From Ilumatobacteraceae bacterium (GTDB taxonomy: Bacteria; Actinomycetota; Acidimicrobiia; Acidimicrobiales; Ilumatobacteraceae), in assembly GCA_022425725.1 (NCBI GenBank), contig JAKMEY010000041.1, forward strand, positions 1-64,000: a DNA stretch of 64,000 nucleotides. The letters are read 5' to 3'. The notes under the pieces are model-generated. The model made no database searches. It had not been told where the DNA came from and saw nothing but the letters and a program-made list of their open reading frames with translations. A program made the position numbers and the translations under genes. Below are positions 46,074 to 55,514 of this stretch, one piece after another; the stretch's first letter is position 1; the number at the start of each line of letters is the position of its first letter.

Positions 46074-46652
46074 TCACTCTGGACGAAGTTCGCCGTCGAT
46101 AATGCGATCAGCTACGTCACGCATTCGAACGCGCTCAGTCATTGCAGTGCGCTGAATGAACGAAAACGCATCGGCCTCCGACAATGCGCATTCATCGATG
46201 AGGATCCCTTTCGCACGATCAACAATTTTTCGTGCAGCCAACTGCTCGCCAAGCGCATCAATCTCTCCAGTGAGATCACGCAACTCTCGGAACCGTCCGA
46301 TAGCGACTTCGATCGCAGGAACGAGGTCACTGCGTTGAAACGGCTTCACCAAAAACGCGAGCGCCCCCGCATCACGGGCTTGCTCGATGACTTCTCGTTG
46401 AGAAAACGCGGTCAACATCAACACCGCACACAACTTTTCTTCGGTAATCGTGGCCGCAGCCGACAAACCATCTGCCCCAGGCATCTTCACGTCAAGCACT
46501 GCAAGATCTGGTTGCAAGTTGCGCACCAAATCGACGACCTCGTCACCTCGACCAGTCTCACCAACGACCTCATAGCCCTCTTCTTCAAGGGTTTCTCGAA
46601 GGTCCATGCGAATAATGGCTTCGTCTTCTGCGATTACCACTCTGATCGTCAT
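46074..46652 (-). CDS. pdtaR: ANTAR-domain response regulator (PdtaR-like)
   Basis: 192 residues. A receiver domain (1-120) with acidic pair EDE (9-11), phospho-acceptor D54 in VLDVKMPG, Thr in LTAF and Lys in KPF, is joined by a short coiled coil to an ANTAR domain (about 130-185; AKGILIDECALSEADAFSFI). ANTAR domains bind paired RNA hairpins and prevent termination. The sensor kinase partner is not in the window. Its start overlaps the stop of the small gene upstream. Confidence 0.92.
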   Translation of the reverse strand: MTIRVVIAEDEAIIRMDLRETLEEEGYEVVGETGRGDEVVDLVRNLQPDLAVLDVKMPGADGLSAAATITEEKLCAVLMLTAFSQREVIEQARDAGALAFLVKPFQRSDLVPAIEVAIGRFRELRDLTGEIDALGEQLAARKIVDRAKGILIDECALSEADAFSFIQRTAMTERVRMRDVADRIIDGELRPE

Positions 46653-46939
46653 GCTGACCCACTCATCGAATCGAGCAACTCGTCTTGACGCCGCTGAAGC
46701 TCTTGAATTGAAGAAAGAACATGCTCACGGTGCCTCATCAGCGCATCTGCGTGCTTGCGGGCCTCACCCGCATCACGGCTTGCCAACGGGGTTTCTGACA
46801 CCAACGCCCGAAGTTCATGGTCTGCAGCCTCATCGGCAACCACCGTCAACTGCTCATCAATCTGCGAAAGCTCCTCACGTAGCGAAGCCAAACGGGAAGC
46901 ATTCTGCGACAACCGACGTTCGAGGAGCCATTTCGACAT
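46649..46939 (-). CDS. small coiled-coil protein, unrecognised
   Basis: 96 residues, mostly charged helix with heptad-like spacing (about 8-45 and 55-92), no Cys and no membrane segment. It is translated first in the cluster and its TGA overlaps the pdtaR ATG by four bases. Physical coupling suggests a role with pdtaR, but I recognise no family. It lies 21 bases from the tRNA-Leu gene. Confidence 0.75.
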   Translation of the reverse strand: MSKWLLERRLSQNASRLASLREELSQIDEQLTVVADEAADHELRALVSETPLASRDAGEARKHADALMRHREHVLSSIQELQRRQDELLDSMSGSA

Positions 46940-46960
46940 GCCCCCATGCTACGAGGTTCG

Positions 46961-47033
46961 TGCCCCGAGTCGGATTCGAACCGACACTGGACGGTGTTTG
47001 AGACCGCTGCCTCTGCCGTTGGGCTACCGGGGC
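46961..47033 (-). tRNA. tRNA-Leu (anticodon CAA), short variable arm
   Basis: A 73-base cloverleaf. Acceptor arms GCCCCGG / TCGGGGC pair (one G-T), the anticodon arm is GCGGT CTCAAAC ACCGT giving CAA (Leu, UUG codon), and the T arm is GTCGG TTCGAAT CCGAC. The variable region is only five bases (CCAGT), class I, whereas Leu tRNAs normally carry a long class II arm; this one may follow a known actinobacterial minority. CCA is not encoded. Confidence 0.88.
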
Positions 47034-47137
47034 GACGCCAAGCAGGCTACCCCGTCACACCTGCGACCCCAGTCTCGGTTCACCGGAAATCTTGAAGTAA
47101 TCACCAGCGACCACTCGGCGCCGTCTAGCCTCGTGAC

Positions 47138-48310
47138 GTGCTTGCATTCACCTTCCCCGGTCAGGGGTCACAACGACCAGGCATGGGTCGGCCTTGGGCA
47201 GACCACGACAGCTGGGAACTCGTACAGGAAGCCTCAGAAGTAGTCGGACGAGATGTGGCGCATCTCCTTCTCGACGCCGACGCCGACGAACTCAAAGACA
47301 CCCGAAACGCCCAGTTGACAACATTTGTGTCAAGTCTCATGGTGCTCGACGCAGTTGAACGCCTCGGCGTCTCACCCGATGTTCTCGCTGGACACAGCCT
47401 CGGTGAATACACCGCCCTCGCCGCCTCAGGAGCACTCGGCTTCCCTGAAGGCGTAGCACTCGTACAAAAACGCGCCGATGCAATGCACGATGCCGGCAAC
47501 GAACAACCGGGGACAATGGCAGCAGTGCTCGGCCTCGACGACGACCAAGTAGAGGTTGCCTGCAACCTTGCCGACGACGAGGTATGGGTTGCGAACTTCA
47601 ACGCCCCAGGTCAAGTCGTGATCGCTGGGTCTCCAAGTGGAGTCGAAGCCGGCGGGGTACATGCGAAATCACTGGGCGCAAAGAAGGTCATGCCCCTCCA
47701 AGTTTCAGGTGCATTTCACACCCCCTTCATGTCAGCTGCGCGAGACCGCCTTCGAAGCGCAATCACCGCTGCCGACATTCGCAACAGCGAAATCGCCATC
47801 GTTTCCAATGTTGACTCGCAACCCCACACACTCGGAGACGAGTGGACTTCACTGCTCTCAGCCCAACTGTCAAGCCCGGTGCGGTGGAAGCACGGGTTAC
47901 AGGCCATGTCAGAGATGGGCGTCACCGCATTCGCCGAACTCGGCCCGGGCGGAGTTCTCACCGGAATGGCAAAGCGCACCATTAAAGAGGCGAAGACGAT
48001 CTCGGTAGCCACGCCCGACGAACTCGACAAGCTGCTCGAATGGCTCGGCGGTGAACCCGCTGCCGCAGCCCACGAGCACGAAGGAGAACACCTCTTCGCT
48101 CACGAGCGTCTCGTCGTCAGCCCGGCCGCCGGAATTTTCTCAACCACAGGCCTTGACGACGGCACCGCGATTTCGGTTGGCACTGTGCTCGGCACCGTCG
48201 CTAACGAAGAAGTTCGTTCACCCTTCGCTGGCGTTCTGCAGAGCTATATCGCCGTCGACACAGAACGAGTGGCGGCACGACAACCGATCGCCTGGCTGCG
48301 CACCAACTGA
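47138..48310 (+). CDS. fabD: malonyl-CoA:ACP transacylase fused to a lipoyl-like domain
   Basis: 390 residues from GTG 47138. The transacylase (1-300) has FPGQGSQ (6-12), GHSLGEY with Ser87, Arg112 and GAFHTPFM with His194. It moves malonyl groups from CoA to ACP. After an Ala/His/Glu linker, residues 322-390 form a biotinyl/lipoyl hammerhead: VVSPAAGIF, then VGTVLGTVANEEVRSPFAGV and ERVAARQPIAWL. The position of the modified Lys is filled by ANEEV, so the domain cannot carry biotin or lipoate. The normal family length is about 310. It is the first gene of fabD-fabH-fabG-acpP-fabF. Confidence 0.93.
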   Translation: MLAFTFPGQGSQRPGMGRPWADHDSWELVQEASEVVGRDVAHLLLDADADELKDTRNAQLTTFVSSLMVLDAVERLGVSPDVLAGHSLGEYTALAASGALGFPEGVALVQKRADAMHDAGNEQPGTMAAVLGLDDDQVEVACNLADDEVWVANFNAPGQVVIAGSPSGVEAGGVHAKSLGAKKVMPLQVSGAFHTPFMSAARDRLRSAITAADIRNSEIAIVSNVDSQPHTLGDEWTSLLSAQLSSPVRWKHGLQAMSEMGVTAFAELGPGGVLTGMAKRTIKEAKTISVATPDELDKLLEWLGGEPAAAAHEHEGEHLFAHERLVVSPAAGIFSTTGLDDGTAISVGTVLGTVANEEVRSPFAGVLQSYIAVDTERVAARQPIAWLRTN

Positions 48311-48334
48311 GCACGAGATCGGAAGGAGAGCACT

Positions 48335-49288
48335 ATGCCCGCAACCCGACCAGGAGCACAAGGAGCCGTCATCACCGGATGGGGAATGGCCCTTCCTGAG
48401 CGAGTCGTCACCAATCACGAGCTCGCCGAAACCCTCGACACCAGCGACGAGTGGATCGTTGCACGCACCGGAATTCACGAACGCCATATCGGCGGAAGCA
48501 CCGTCAGCCTCTCTCTCGAATCTGCGCAACAGGCACTCGACATGTCAGGGGTTAACCCCAGCGACATCGATGCCCTTATCTTGTCGACCACCACCCCCGA
48601 CCGGGCATGGGGCACCTCGGCAAGCATCCAAGACAAACTCGGACTGAAATGTGGTGCTTTCGATCTCAACGCCGCATGCGCTGGCTTCATGTACGGCCTC
48701 GTCAACGCTCATGGCCTCGTCGCTATGGGAGCCGAACGAGTCCTTGTCATCGGAACCGACACCCTCTCTCGAATCGTCGACTGGAACGATCGTGGAACGG
48801 CTCCGCTCTTCGCAGATGGTTCTGGCGCGATGGTGCTCGAAGCAGTCGATTCTGGTGGAGGTCAACTACTCGGATGGGATCTTGACGCCGACGGCAGCGC
48901 AAGTGAAATTCTCTGGGCAGATGTTGGCGGCACCGTCAACATGGAAGGCAAAGAGGTCTTCCGTCGGGCGGTGCGCATCATGATGGATTCAGCCGAAAAA
49001 TCGATGGCCCACGCAGGCATCACCTCGGACGACCTCGCACTGATCGTGCCGCACCAAGCAAACATTCGAATCATCCAAGCCGCATGCGAACGCCTCGGCG
49101 TCGAAATGGACCGAGCCGCCGTCACCATCGACCACACCGGTAACACCTCATCAGCATCGATTCCAATGGCACTTTGCGAAGCCCTCGATGCGGGTCGAGT
49201 TGCCCCCGGTGATCACGTATTGCTCGTCGGATTTGGTGGTGGCATGACCGCCGCAAGCGCAGTACTCAAATGGGGAGGAGCATCATGA
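48335..49288 (+). CDS. fabH: 3-oxoacyl-ACP synthase III
   Basis: 317 residues. Catalytic Cys is in LNAACAGFMYGL, His in VPHQANIRII and Asn in DHTGNTSSASIP, the KAS III triad. GGAAGGAGA precedes the ATG. It starts fatty acid chains by joining an acyl-CoA to malonyl-ACP. Its last codons carry the ribosome site of fabG. Confidence 0.95.
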   Translation: MPATRPGAQGAVITGWGMALPERVVTNHELAETLDTSDEWIVARTGIHERHIGGSTVSLSLESAQQALDMSGVNPSDIDALILSTTTPDRAWGTSASIQDKLGLKCGAFDLNAACAGFMYGLVNAHGLVAMGAERVLVIGTDTLSRIVDWNDRGTAPLFADGSGAMVLEAVDSGGGQLLGWDLDADGSASEILWADVGGTVNMEGKEVFRRAVRIMMDSAEKSMAHAGITSDDLALIVPHQANIRIIQAACERLGVEMDRAAVTIDHTGNTSSASIPMALCEALDAGRVAPGDHVLLVGFGGGMTAASAVLKWGGAS

Positions 49289-49992
49289 GCAGAGTTGTTC
49301 TCGTCACGGGCGGTTCACGCGGTATCGGTCTTGCGATCGCACACCGATTTGCCGAACTCGGCGACCACGTCGCAGTCACCTACAAAAGTTCTCCCCCACC
49401 GGAGGGCCTCTTCGGAGTCAAATGCGACGTCACCTCCACCGAAGAGATCGACGCAGCCTTCACCGCAATCGAGGAGCACTTCGGATCACCCGTTGAGATC
49501 CTCGTCTCCAATGCCGGCATTACCCGAGACACCTTGCTGCTTCGGATGGGTGCCGACGACTTCGGAGACGTCATCGATGCCAATCTCACCGCAGCATTCC
49601 GGGTCTCAAAACGGGCGGTGCAACAAATGCTTCGGGCAAGAAAAGGTCGCATCATTTACGTGTCATCGGTGGTTGGGCTACTCGGTGCCGCCGGACAAGC
49701 GAACTATGCAGCCTCAAAAGCGGGGCTCGTCGGACTCGCTCGATCGCTCGCACGAGAACTTGGTTCACGTTCGATCACCGTGAACGTTGTTGCCCCTGGA
49801 CCAGTAAGCACCGACATGACTGCAGCACTCGGGGAAGACCGACTCGCTAACATCACGGCCGCAGTCCCCCTCGCCCGCATGGCCGAACCCGACGAAATCG
49901 CCGGCGTGGTGACCTTCCTCGCTTCCCAAGACGCCGGCTACATCACCGGCGCAGTGATCCCTGTCGATGGTGGCCTCGGCATGGGGCACTGA
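49285..49992 (+). CDS. fabG: 3-oxoacyl-ACP reductase
   Basis: 235 residues from the ATG at 49285, which overlaps the fabH TGA by four bases. TGGSRGIG (10-17), SNAG at the adenine-binding turn, Ser in VSSVVGLLG, and YAASKAGLVG with Tyr/Lys form the active site. It reduces 3-oxoacyl-ACP with NADPH. Translation coupling fits fixed stoichiometry in the cluster. Confidence 0.94.
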   Translation: MSRVVLVTGGSRGIGLAIAHRFAELGDHVAVTYKSSPPPEGLFGVKCDVTSTEEIDAAFTAIEEHFGSPVEILVSNAGITRDTLLLRMGADDFGDVIDANLTAAFRVSKRAVQQMLRARKGRIIYVSSVVGLLGAAGQANYAASKAGLVGLARSLARELGSRSITVNVVAPGPVSTDMTAALGEDRLANITAAVPLARMAEPDEIAGVVTFLASQDAGYITGAVIPVDGGLGMGH

Positions 49993-50022
49993 ACGTTCCG
50001 CCACCCGGCGTCGCAGATTTCG

Positions 50023-50028
50023 TAGAAT
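50023..50028 (+). promoter_or_regulatory. candidate -10 box upstream of acpP
   Basis: TAGAAT lies 41 bases before the acpP GTG, in the only gap of the fabD-fabF cluster larger than 30 bases. The -35 region is weak. A separate promoter would let ACP be made in excess. Confidence 0.35.
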
Positions 50029-50069
50029 TATTAGCGGTCAATTGACCAACGACAAACCAAGGAGTAACC

Positions 50070-50306
50070 GTGGACCAAGAATTGTTCGCCCGTTTCAGCA
50101 AGTGCGCAGTAGAAGTGCTGTCAGTTTCTGAAGACCAAGTAACATTAGAGGCACGATTCGGTGACGACCTCGACGCCGACAGCCTCGACCTCGTCGAGCT
50201 CGTCATGGCACTCGAAGAAGAGTTCGGTATCGAAGTTCCCGAAGAAGAACTCGAAGGTATTGAAACCGTCGGACAGGCCTACGATTTGGTGGCCGGCAAA
50301 CTCTGA
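50070..50306 (+). CDS. acpP: acyl carrier protein
   Basis: 78 residues from GTG 50070, preceded by AAGGAG. The phosphopantetheine site is [14 protein letters not shown] (Ser in DSLD), with the acidic helix [19 protein letters not shown]. It carries growing acyl chains. Its stop overlaps the fabF start by one base (TGATG). Confidence 0.96.
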   Translation: MDQELFARFSKCAVEVLSVSEDQVTLEARFGDDLDADSLDLVELVMALEEEFGIEVPEEELEGIETVGQAYDLVAGKL

Positions 50307-51505
50307 TGCAAGGCAGCGGTCGGCGTATCGCCATCACCGGTCTCGGCGTTGTTGCGCCTTGCGGTGTCGGCAAAGAAGCGTTCTGGAACGGTCTTCTCGG
50401 GCCTGGACTCGTTGACGTTGGACGGCGCACGTCCATCGAAGACTGGGATCCATCGCCATGGTTCGACTCTCCTAAAGACGCTCGGCGCGCCGACCGCAGC
50501 GAGCAATACGCTCTCGCTGCAGCGACCGAAGCCCTTGAACAATCGGGACAACCCGCAGCGAGCGATGATCGCATCGGCACCATCTTCGGGACAGGCGTAG
50601 GCGGCATCCAAACACTCGAAGAACAAATCGCAATCCGTCTCGACAAAGGCGAGCGCCGAGTGTCGCCGTTCCTCGTTCCGATGATGATGGCTAATGCCTC
50701 TGGCGCCGCCGTCTCAATGCGGTATGGCTTCAAAGGACCAAACGAGACAATTTGCACTGCGTGCGCCGCAGGCACACACGCAATCGGCTACGCAGCCCGC
50801 CTCATCGCGTGGGGGCTTGCCGACGCTGTCATCGCAGGAGGAACTGAGTACGCCGGTACCGACACCTCCCTTGCGTCATTCGGCAATATGACGGCGTTGT
50901 CGTCAACCGGCACTTCCCGACCATTCGATGCCGATCGAGATGGTTTCGTCATGGGAGAAGGCGCAGCTGTGCTCGTGCTCGAAGAGTGGAATTCTGCGGT
51001 CAACCGAGGAGCCGCCATTATTGGCGAAATACTCGGTGCCGCATCGAATGCCGATGCCCACCACGTCACTGCTCCCTCGCCTGGTGGAGCCGGAGCAATT
51101 CAGTGCATGGAACTCGCACTCGCCGACGCAGGTCTCGCGCCGGCAAGCATCCGTCAAATCAATGCTCACGGCACCTCGACACCGCTGAATGACGCAGCCG
51201 AAGGTGCGGCCATCACGTCGGTATTCGGTGAGCGAGCGGTTCCTGTGGTGTCAACAAAAGGCGTGACCGGCCACGCTCTCGGTGCGGCTGGCGCCCTCGA
51301 AGCAGCGGCAGTGCTGCTGTCGATGCATCATTCGCTCATCCCACCAACCGCGAACACAACCAACGTCGACAGCGAGATGACCGTTGACGTCGTCACGGGT
51401 TCACCGCGACCGTGGGAGCCCGGCACGACAATGTCAAACAACTTTGGGTTTGGCGGCCATAACGGGTCGATCATTATCGGCACCGGCGCCGATCACACTC
51501 CGTAA
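50306..51505 (+). CDS. fabF: 3-oxoacyl-ACP synthase II
   Basis: 399 residues. Catalytic Cys in ICTACAAGTHAIGYA, His in NAHGTSTPLND, and the second His in TKGVTGHALGAAGALEA complete the C-H-H triad. It elongates acyl-ACP. It is convergent with fabZ; the stop codons are two bases apart. Confidence 0.95.
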   Translation: MQGSGRRIAITGLGVVAPCGVGKEAFWNGLLGPGLVDVGRRTSIEDWDPSPWFDSPKDARRADRSEQYALAAATEALEQSGQPAASDDRIGTIFGTGVGGIQTLEEQIAIRLDKGERRVSPFLVPMMMANASGAAVSMRYGFKGPNETICTACAAGTHAIGYAARLIAWGLADAVIAGGTEYAGTDTSLASFGNMTALSSTGTSRPFDADRDGFVMGEGAAVLVLEEWNSAVNRGAAIIGEILGAASNADAHHVTAPSPGGAGAIQCMELALADAGLAPASIRQINAHGTSTPLNDAAEGAAITSVFGERAVPVVSTKGVTGHALGAAGALEAAAVLLSMHHSLIPPTANTTNVDSEMTVDVVTGSPRPWEPGTTMSNNFGFGGHNGSIIIGTGADHTP

Positions 51506-51507
51506 CG

Positions 51508-51918
51508 TCACGCAATCACGAACATGAGGTCGACCTCGCAGGCGACTTCACCGTTCACTGCAGCAGTTCCCGAGCCGCGACCGGCACGACTTGATAGCCG
51601 TCCCATCGTGCATTCGAGTAACAGTTCGTCGCCAGGCACGACTTGTCGCCTAAAGCGAGCCTTATCGATGCCCCCAAATAAGGGAAGCCGTCCCGCAAAA
51701 CGTTCGTCGGCGAGCACAGCGAGTGCCCCCACCTGAGCGATTGCCTCACACATCAGCACCCCGGGCAACGTTGGCCGCCCCGGAAAATGCCCCTCGAAGA
51801 ACCACTCTTCGCCCGACAATTTCCACCATCCGGTCGCTGACTCTCCTGGAGCAATATTGACGATCTCGTCGACAAACAGAAATGGTGGACGGTGTGGAAG
51901 GAGGTCTTCTGGGCGCAC
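51508..51918 (-). CDS. fabZ: 3-hydroxyacyl-ACP dehydratase
   Basis: 136 residues of hotdog fold. HRPPFLFVDEI at the start, GHFPGRPTLPGVLMCEAIAQ with the catalytic His and Glu, and FGGIDKARFRRQVVPGD are all canonical. It removes water from 3-hydroxyacyl-ACP. It faces the fab operon from the opposite strand, so its control is separate. No enoyl-ACP reductase gene lies in the window. Confidence 0.93.
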   Translation of the reverse strand: MRPEDLLPHRPPFLFVDEIVNIAPGESATGWWKLSGEEWFFEGHFPGRPTLPGVLMCEAIAQVGALAVLADERFAGRLPLFGGIDKARFRRQVVPGDELLLECTMGRLSSRAGRGSGTAAVNGEVACEVDLMFVIA

Positions 51919-51987
51919 GACTCGACCTTACTCCCACCGTCGGCACCCCTGCCTGAATCGCTCATGAGAACTAGGGGGCGGCACGCA

Positions 51988-52836
51988 CTAGGAGGGTTTG
52001 TCGAGACCCATCGGATTAGGGAAAGGAATCTCCTGCTGTTCACGGATGCGCTCAGCCGCCGATTCGAGAACAGCGAGCACTGCTTCATAGTCGTGAGCGA
52101 GCCGTGAGACCACTGCAAACGCCTGCCGGTCGGTCATATCCTCCACCTCAGCACGAAGCGCACGACCAGCATCACTCAGACGATCTCGGGACTCCAACAA
52201 CCCGATGTTGATAAGACGTTCCGCCGTGCCCGACATGTGGTCGTGATGCCAGCCTCTAGATTCCTCAAACATCTCGAGGTCAATACCTTGCTCAATCGCA
52301 AGTAACACGGTTGCTTCAAGCCCGTTAATCCCGAGAACGGCCAACGCAGCGACATGGCTATCGCCCCGATGCTCTCGTACGGTCGTGCACCATTGCCACA
52401 GGTCTCGCAGCGCGACCCCTTCTGGAAGCAGAGCCCGATTCGCAGCGAACAACCCCCGCCCGTGAGGAGCAATCGCCATCACCGCTGACTGCATCACGTG
52501 CAACATGTCATCGTTCGGGGATGTCACACCAAGCCGCTGCAATGCCTGTTCAGCGGCTTGGCTGCGGGCGCGCAGTGCCTCTTCTGGCGTTGCGAACGAC
52601 CATGCATCTGGCAACGCACGATTCACCCTTTCAGCACTGAAATTGTTGAACAGGGCTTCGACAACCGCTGGCTGAACCCTTCCGAGCGGGGCCGACCGGA
52701 AGCCGAAGTAGCCCATCCAGAAGCCCTTGAAACCAACGTCTTGGGCGGCACTAATGCTCTCGGCAGAGAAATACGTGACGGCATGAATGGTTTCGGACGC
52801 CCTCCACAGCCGACGCGACGGCGACTCTTCACTCAT
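51988..52836 (-). CDS. SCO6745 family protein (possible HTH regulator)
   Basis: 282 residues, largely helical. ETIHAVTYFSAESISAAQDV and GFWMGYFGFRSAPLG are the hallmark N-terminal blocks of an actinobacterial family named after SCO6745, and the C-terminal part (about 180-245) has winged-helix character (GWHHDHMSGTAERLINIGLL). Family function is not established; some annotations call it SalK-like. It precedes trpA by 34 bases in the direction of transcription but is downstream of it, so it may be the last gene of the trp operon. Confidence 0.8.
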   Translation of the reverse strand: MSEESPSRRLWRASETIHAVTYFSAESISAAQDVGFKGFWMGYFGFRSAPLGRVQPAVVEALFNNFSAERVNRALPDAWSFATPEEALRARSQAAEQALQRLGVTSPNDDMLHVMQSAVMAIAPHGRGLFAANRALLPEGVALRDLWQWCTTVREHRGDSHVAALAVLGINGLEATVLLAIEQGIDLEMFEESRGWHHDHMSGTAERLINIGLLESRDRLSDAGRALRAEVEDMTDRQAFAVVSRLAHDYEAVLAVLESAAERIREQQEIPFPNPMGLDKPS

Positions 52837-52870
52837 AAGTACACCTCAACATCAGGTGACGAACGCCGGA

Positions 52871-53647
52871 CTACACGGCGTCGATTGCTGCACGCACTTC
52901 AGCGACATAACGGCCAACTTCATCGGGCCCCGATTCCATAAGTCGGCGCACCATCGATGCTCCCTGAATGACTCCGTCTGCGACCTGAACTGCAGTAGCA
53001 GCCTGTTCCGCATTTGACACGCCCACACCGACCAACACCGGAGTATCGGTGACCGCTTTCAGCCGCTCGGCAAGCGCTGTTGCGGTTTCGGCAAGGGTGT
53101 CGCGCTCCCCAGTGACCCCGAGCAACCCAACCGAATACACGAAACCTCGTGCCCGCTCAACGATTCGAGGTAAACGATCATCAGGAGCGGTTGGCGCAGC
53201 GAGCATGATCGTCGCCACCCCAGCATCATCGGCGGCAGCCGCCCATTCGTCTGACTCTTCCAGTGGAAGATCCGGCAGAATCGCACCGGTGACGCCCGCT
53301 TCTGCGAGCCGGCTCGCAAACCTGATCGGCCCATCGTGGTGCACCAGGTTGTAGTACGTCATCACTGCTAGAGGAATGTCAACATCAAGTGAAGGCACCT
53401 CTTCCAAGACCGACTGCGGCGTCGTTCCACCCTCGAGGGCAGCTTGCGAGGCCTGCTGAATAACAGGGCCGTCCATCACAGGGTCAGAGAACGGAATGCC
53501 AATCTCAACCGCATCAGCACCGTTTGCTGCGCAGGCTCGAATGGCGTCTTGCCAACCCGGGTATCCCCCAGTGATGTACGGAACGAGCAGTTTGCGACCA
53601 CCATCTCGTAACGCTCGTAACGACGTTGCGAGATCGGGTGTCGTCAT
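52871..53647 (-). CDS. trpA: tryptophan synthase alpha subunit
   Basis: 258 residues. PYITGGYPG, the catalytic Glu in [16 protein letters not shown], Asp in [10 protein letters not shown], and [16 protein letters not shown] are typical. It splits indole-3-glycerol phosphate and passes indole to TrpB. It overlaps trpB by four bases. Confidence 0.95.
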   Translation of the reverse strand: MTTPDLATSLRALRDGGRKLLVPYITGGYPGWQDAIRACAANGADAVEIGIPFSDPVMDGPVIQQASQAALEGGTTPQSVLEEVPSLDVDIPLAVMTYYNLVHHDGPIRFASRLAEAGVTGAILPDLPLEESDEWAAAADDAGVATIMLAAPTAPDDRLPRIVERARGFVYSVGLLGVTGERDTLAETATALAERLKAVTDTPVLVGVGVSNAEQAATAVQVADGVIQGASMVRRLMESGPDEVGRYVAEVRAAIDAV

Positions 53648-54834
53648 AAGCGGTCCTTTAATACGTCCATCATCTGCCCGACATCTTTGTCGCCGCGACC
53701 CGACAGATTAAGCAACACGGTCTGGCCCTGCATCGTGTGCGCCTCACGCACCACCCACGCCAAGGCATGAGCCGGTTCGAGAGCAGGAATAATGCCCTCG
53801 GTCTGACTCAACAACTGAAATGCGTCAACGACTTCATCATCTGTAACCGTCGGATAGTCGGCCCGACCAATCGAGGCCAGATACGAGTGTTCTGGGCCAA
53901 TGCCCGGATAATCAAGCCCAGCGGAAATCGAATGCGCTTCTTCGACCTGACCATATTCGTCTTGCATGAGATAGCTGCGCATGCCGTGTACTACACCCGG
54001 AATTGAACGAGAAACCGCGGCGCCACCTCGGGGCTCAACCCCAACGAGACGAGAGCGGGTGTCAACGAACCCCGAGAAAATGCCAAGCGCATTTGAGCCA
54101 CCACCGACACAGGCCGTCACAACATCGGGGTCATCACCGAGCAGCGCACGAGCCTGCTCGCGGGCTTCATCACCAATAACACGATGGAACTGACGCACCA
54201 TCCACGGATACGGATGGGGGCCCATCACCGAACCCAAGCAATAATGCGTGTTGCCAACGGTGGCAACCCAGTCACGCATCGCTTCGTTCACCGCATCTTT
54301 TAGCGTGCGGCTTCCCGAATGCACCGGTTCAACCTCGGCACCAAGTAGCTGCATTCTGAAGACGTTGAGAGCCTGACGTTCGACGTCGACCGCCCCCATG
54401 TACACCTTGCATTCCATGCCAAGAAGAGCTGCCGCTGTTGCGGATGCAACACCGTGCTGACCGGCACCGGTCTCGGCGACGAGTCGGGTCTTGCCCATTC
54501 GTTTCGCCAGAAACGCCTGCCCCAGCACATTGTTGATCTTGTGAGAGCCGGTGTGGTTCAAGTCCTCTCGCTTCAGCAGAAGGCGAAGCCCGAGCTGCTC
54601 ACCGAGGCGGTGGCATTCAGAGAGGCCAGACGGTCGACCGGCATAGTCACGAAGGGCGACATTGAGCTCTTCACGCCATTGCGGGTCAGCCCATGCTTCA
54701 CGAAAGCCCTCTTCAAGTTCCTGGCATGCAGGAACGAGGGTCTCGGGCACAAAACGGCCACCAAACTCACCAAACCGGCCAGAGGTATCTGGCTCCGACA
54801 TCAATGAGTCGTCACGTCGCTCAGCAATAGTCAT
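53644..54834 (-). CDS. trpB: tryptophan synthase beta subunit
   Basis: 396 residues. PLP Lys in HTGSHKINN, substrate loop ETGAGQHG, phosphate loop GGGSNALG, and the end LSGRGDKD. It joins indole and serine to tryptophan. The ATG overlaps the trpF stop (ATGA), and its stop overlaps trpA. Confidence 0.96.
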   Translation of the reverse strand: MTIAERRDDSLMSEPDTSGRFGEFGGRFVPETLVPACQELEEGFREAWADPQWREELNVALRDYAGRPSGLSECHRLGEQLGLRLLLKREDLNHTGSHKINNVLGQAFLAKRMGKTRLVAETGAGQHGVASATAAALLGMECKVYMGAVDVERQALNVFRMQLLGAEVEPVHSGSRTLKDAVNEAMRDWVATVGNTHYCLGSVMGPHPYPWMVRQFHRVIGDEAREQARALLGDDPDVVTACVGGGSNALGIFSGFVDTRSRLVGVEPRGGAAVSRSIPGVVHGMRSYLMQDEYGQVEEAHSISAGLDYPGIGPEHSYLASIGRADYPTVTDDEVVDAFQLLSQTEGIIPALEPAHALAWVVREAHTMQGQTVLLNLSGRGDKDVGQMMDVLKDRL

Positions 54835-55499
54835 TCGTCCTCCCAGTTATACGGCAGATCATCCGGTCCGATGTAGGGGTTCGGGGAGGCTGATCGGGCA
54901 TTACTGATAAATTGTCGCACTTTCACCGCATCTTTGCGTCCCGGAGCTAGCTCAACTCCAGAGGAAACGTCCACACCCCACGGTTCGACCGCAGCGACTG
55001 CGTCGGCCACATTGTCTGGGTTGAGGCCTCCTGCGAGTATCAACCGAAGCGAATCAGGAACATCTGCGGTGATATGCCAGTCGAACACCTTGCCGCTACC
55101 CGGCGAAGGAGCGTCAACGAGCACAACATTGGTGTGGAATCGGTCAGCCCGAGCGAGATGTGGTGAGTCAGCACCAAATGCCTTGATCACCCACCGGATG
55201 CCATGACCAGGCCCCCGCTCAACGATCTCCGCGACCTGCTCAGGGGTCTCCGAGCCATGGAGCTGAACCGCTTTCACCCCAGCCTTATCAGCGATTGAGA
55301 GCACACGTTCAGGCAATTCGTTCCTGAACACACCAACCGTCATTGTCTCAGCCGGCAACCTCCTCGTGATGTCATACACATGCTGCGGGGCGACCTGGCG
55401 CTCTGACGGCGCAAAAATAAAACCGACTGCGTCTGCACCCATCGCAACCGCAAGAAGAGCATCGTCCTCGGTCGTGATACCGCAAATCTTGACGAACAT
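54831..55499 (-). CDS. trpF: phosphoribosylanthranilate isomerase
   Basis: 222 residues. [16 protein letters not shown] carries the catalytic Cys, GVFRNE follows, and Asp appears in [15 protein letters not shown], with [10 protein letters not shown] and VDVSSGVE as the phosphate site. It opens the ribose of PRA. A separate trpF means this organism need not rely on the dual HisA/TrpF enzyme PriA used by Streptomyces and Mycobacterium. Confidence 0.94.
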   Translation of the reverse strand: MFVKICGITTEDDALLAVAMGADAVGFIFAPSERQVAPQHVYDITRRLPAETMTVGVFRNELPERVLSIADKAGVKAVQLHGSETPEQVAEIVERGPGHGIRWVIKAFGADSPHLARADRFHTNVVLVDAPSPGSGKVFDWHITADVPDSLRLILAGGLNPDNVADAVAAVEPWGVDVSSGVELAPGRKDAVKVRQFISNARSASPNPYIGPDDLPYNWEDE

Positions 55500-55514
55500 A
55501 CGATCAGAAACTAC

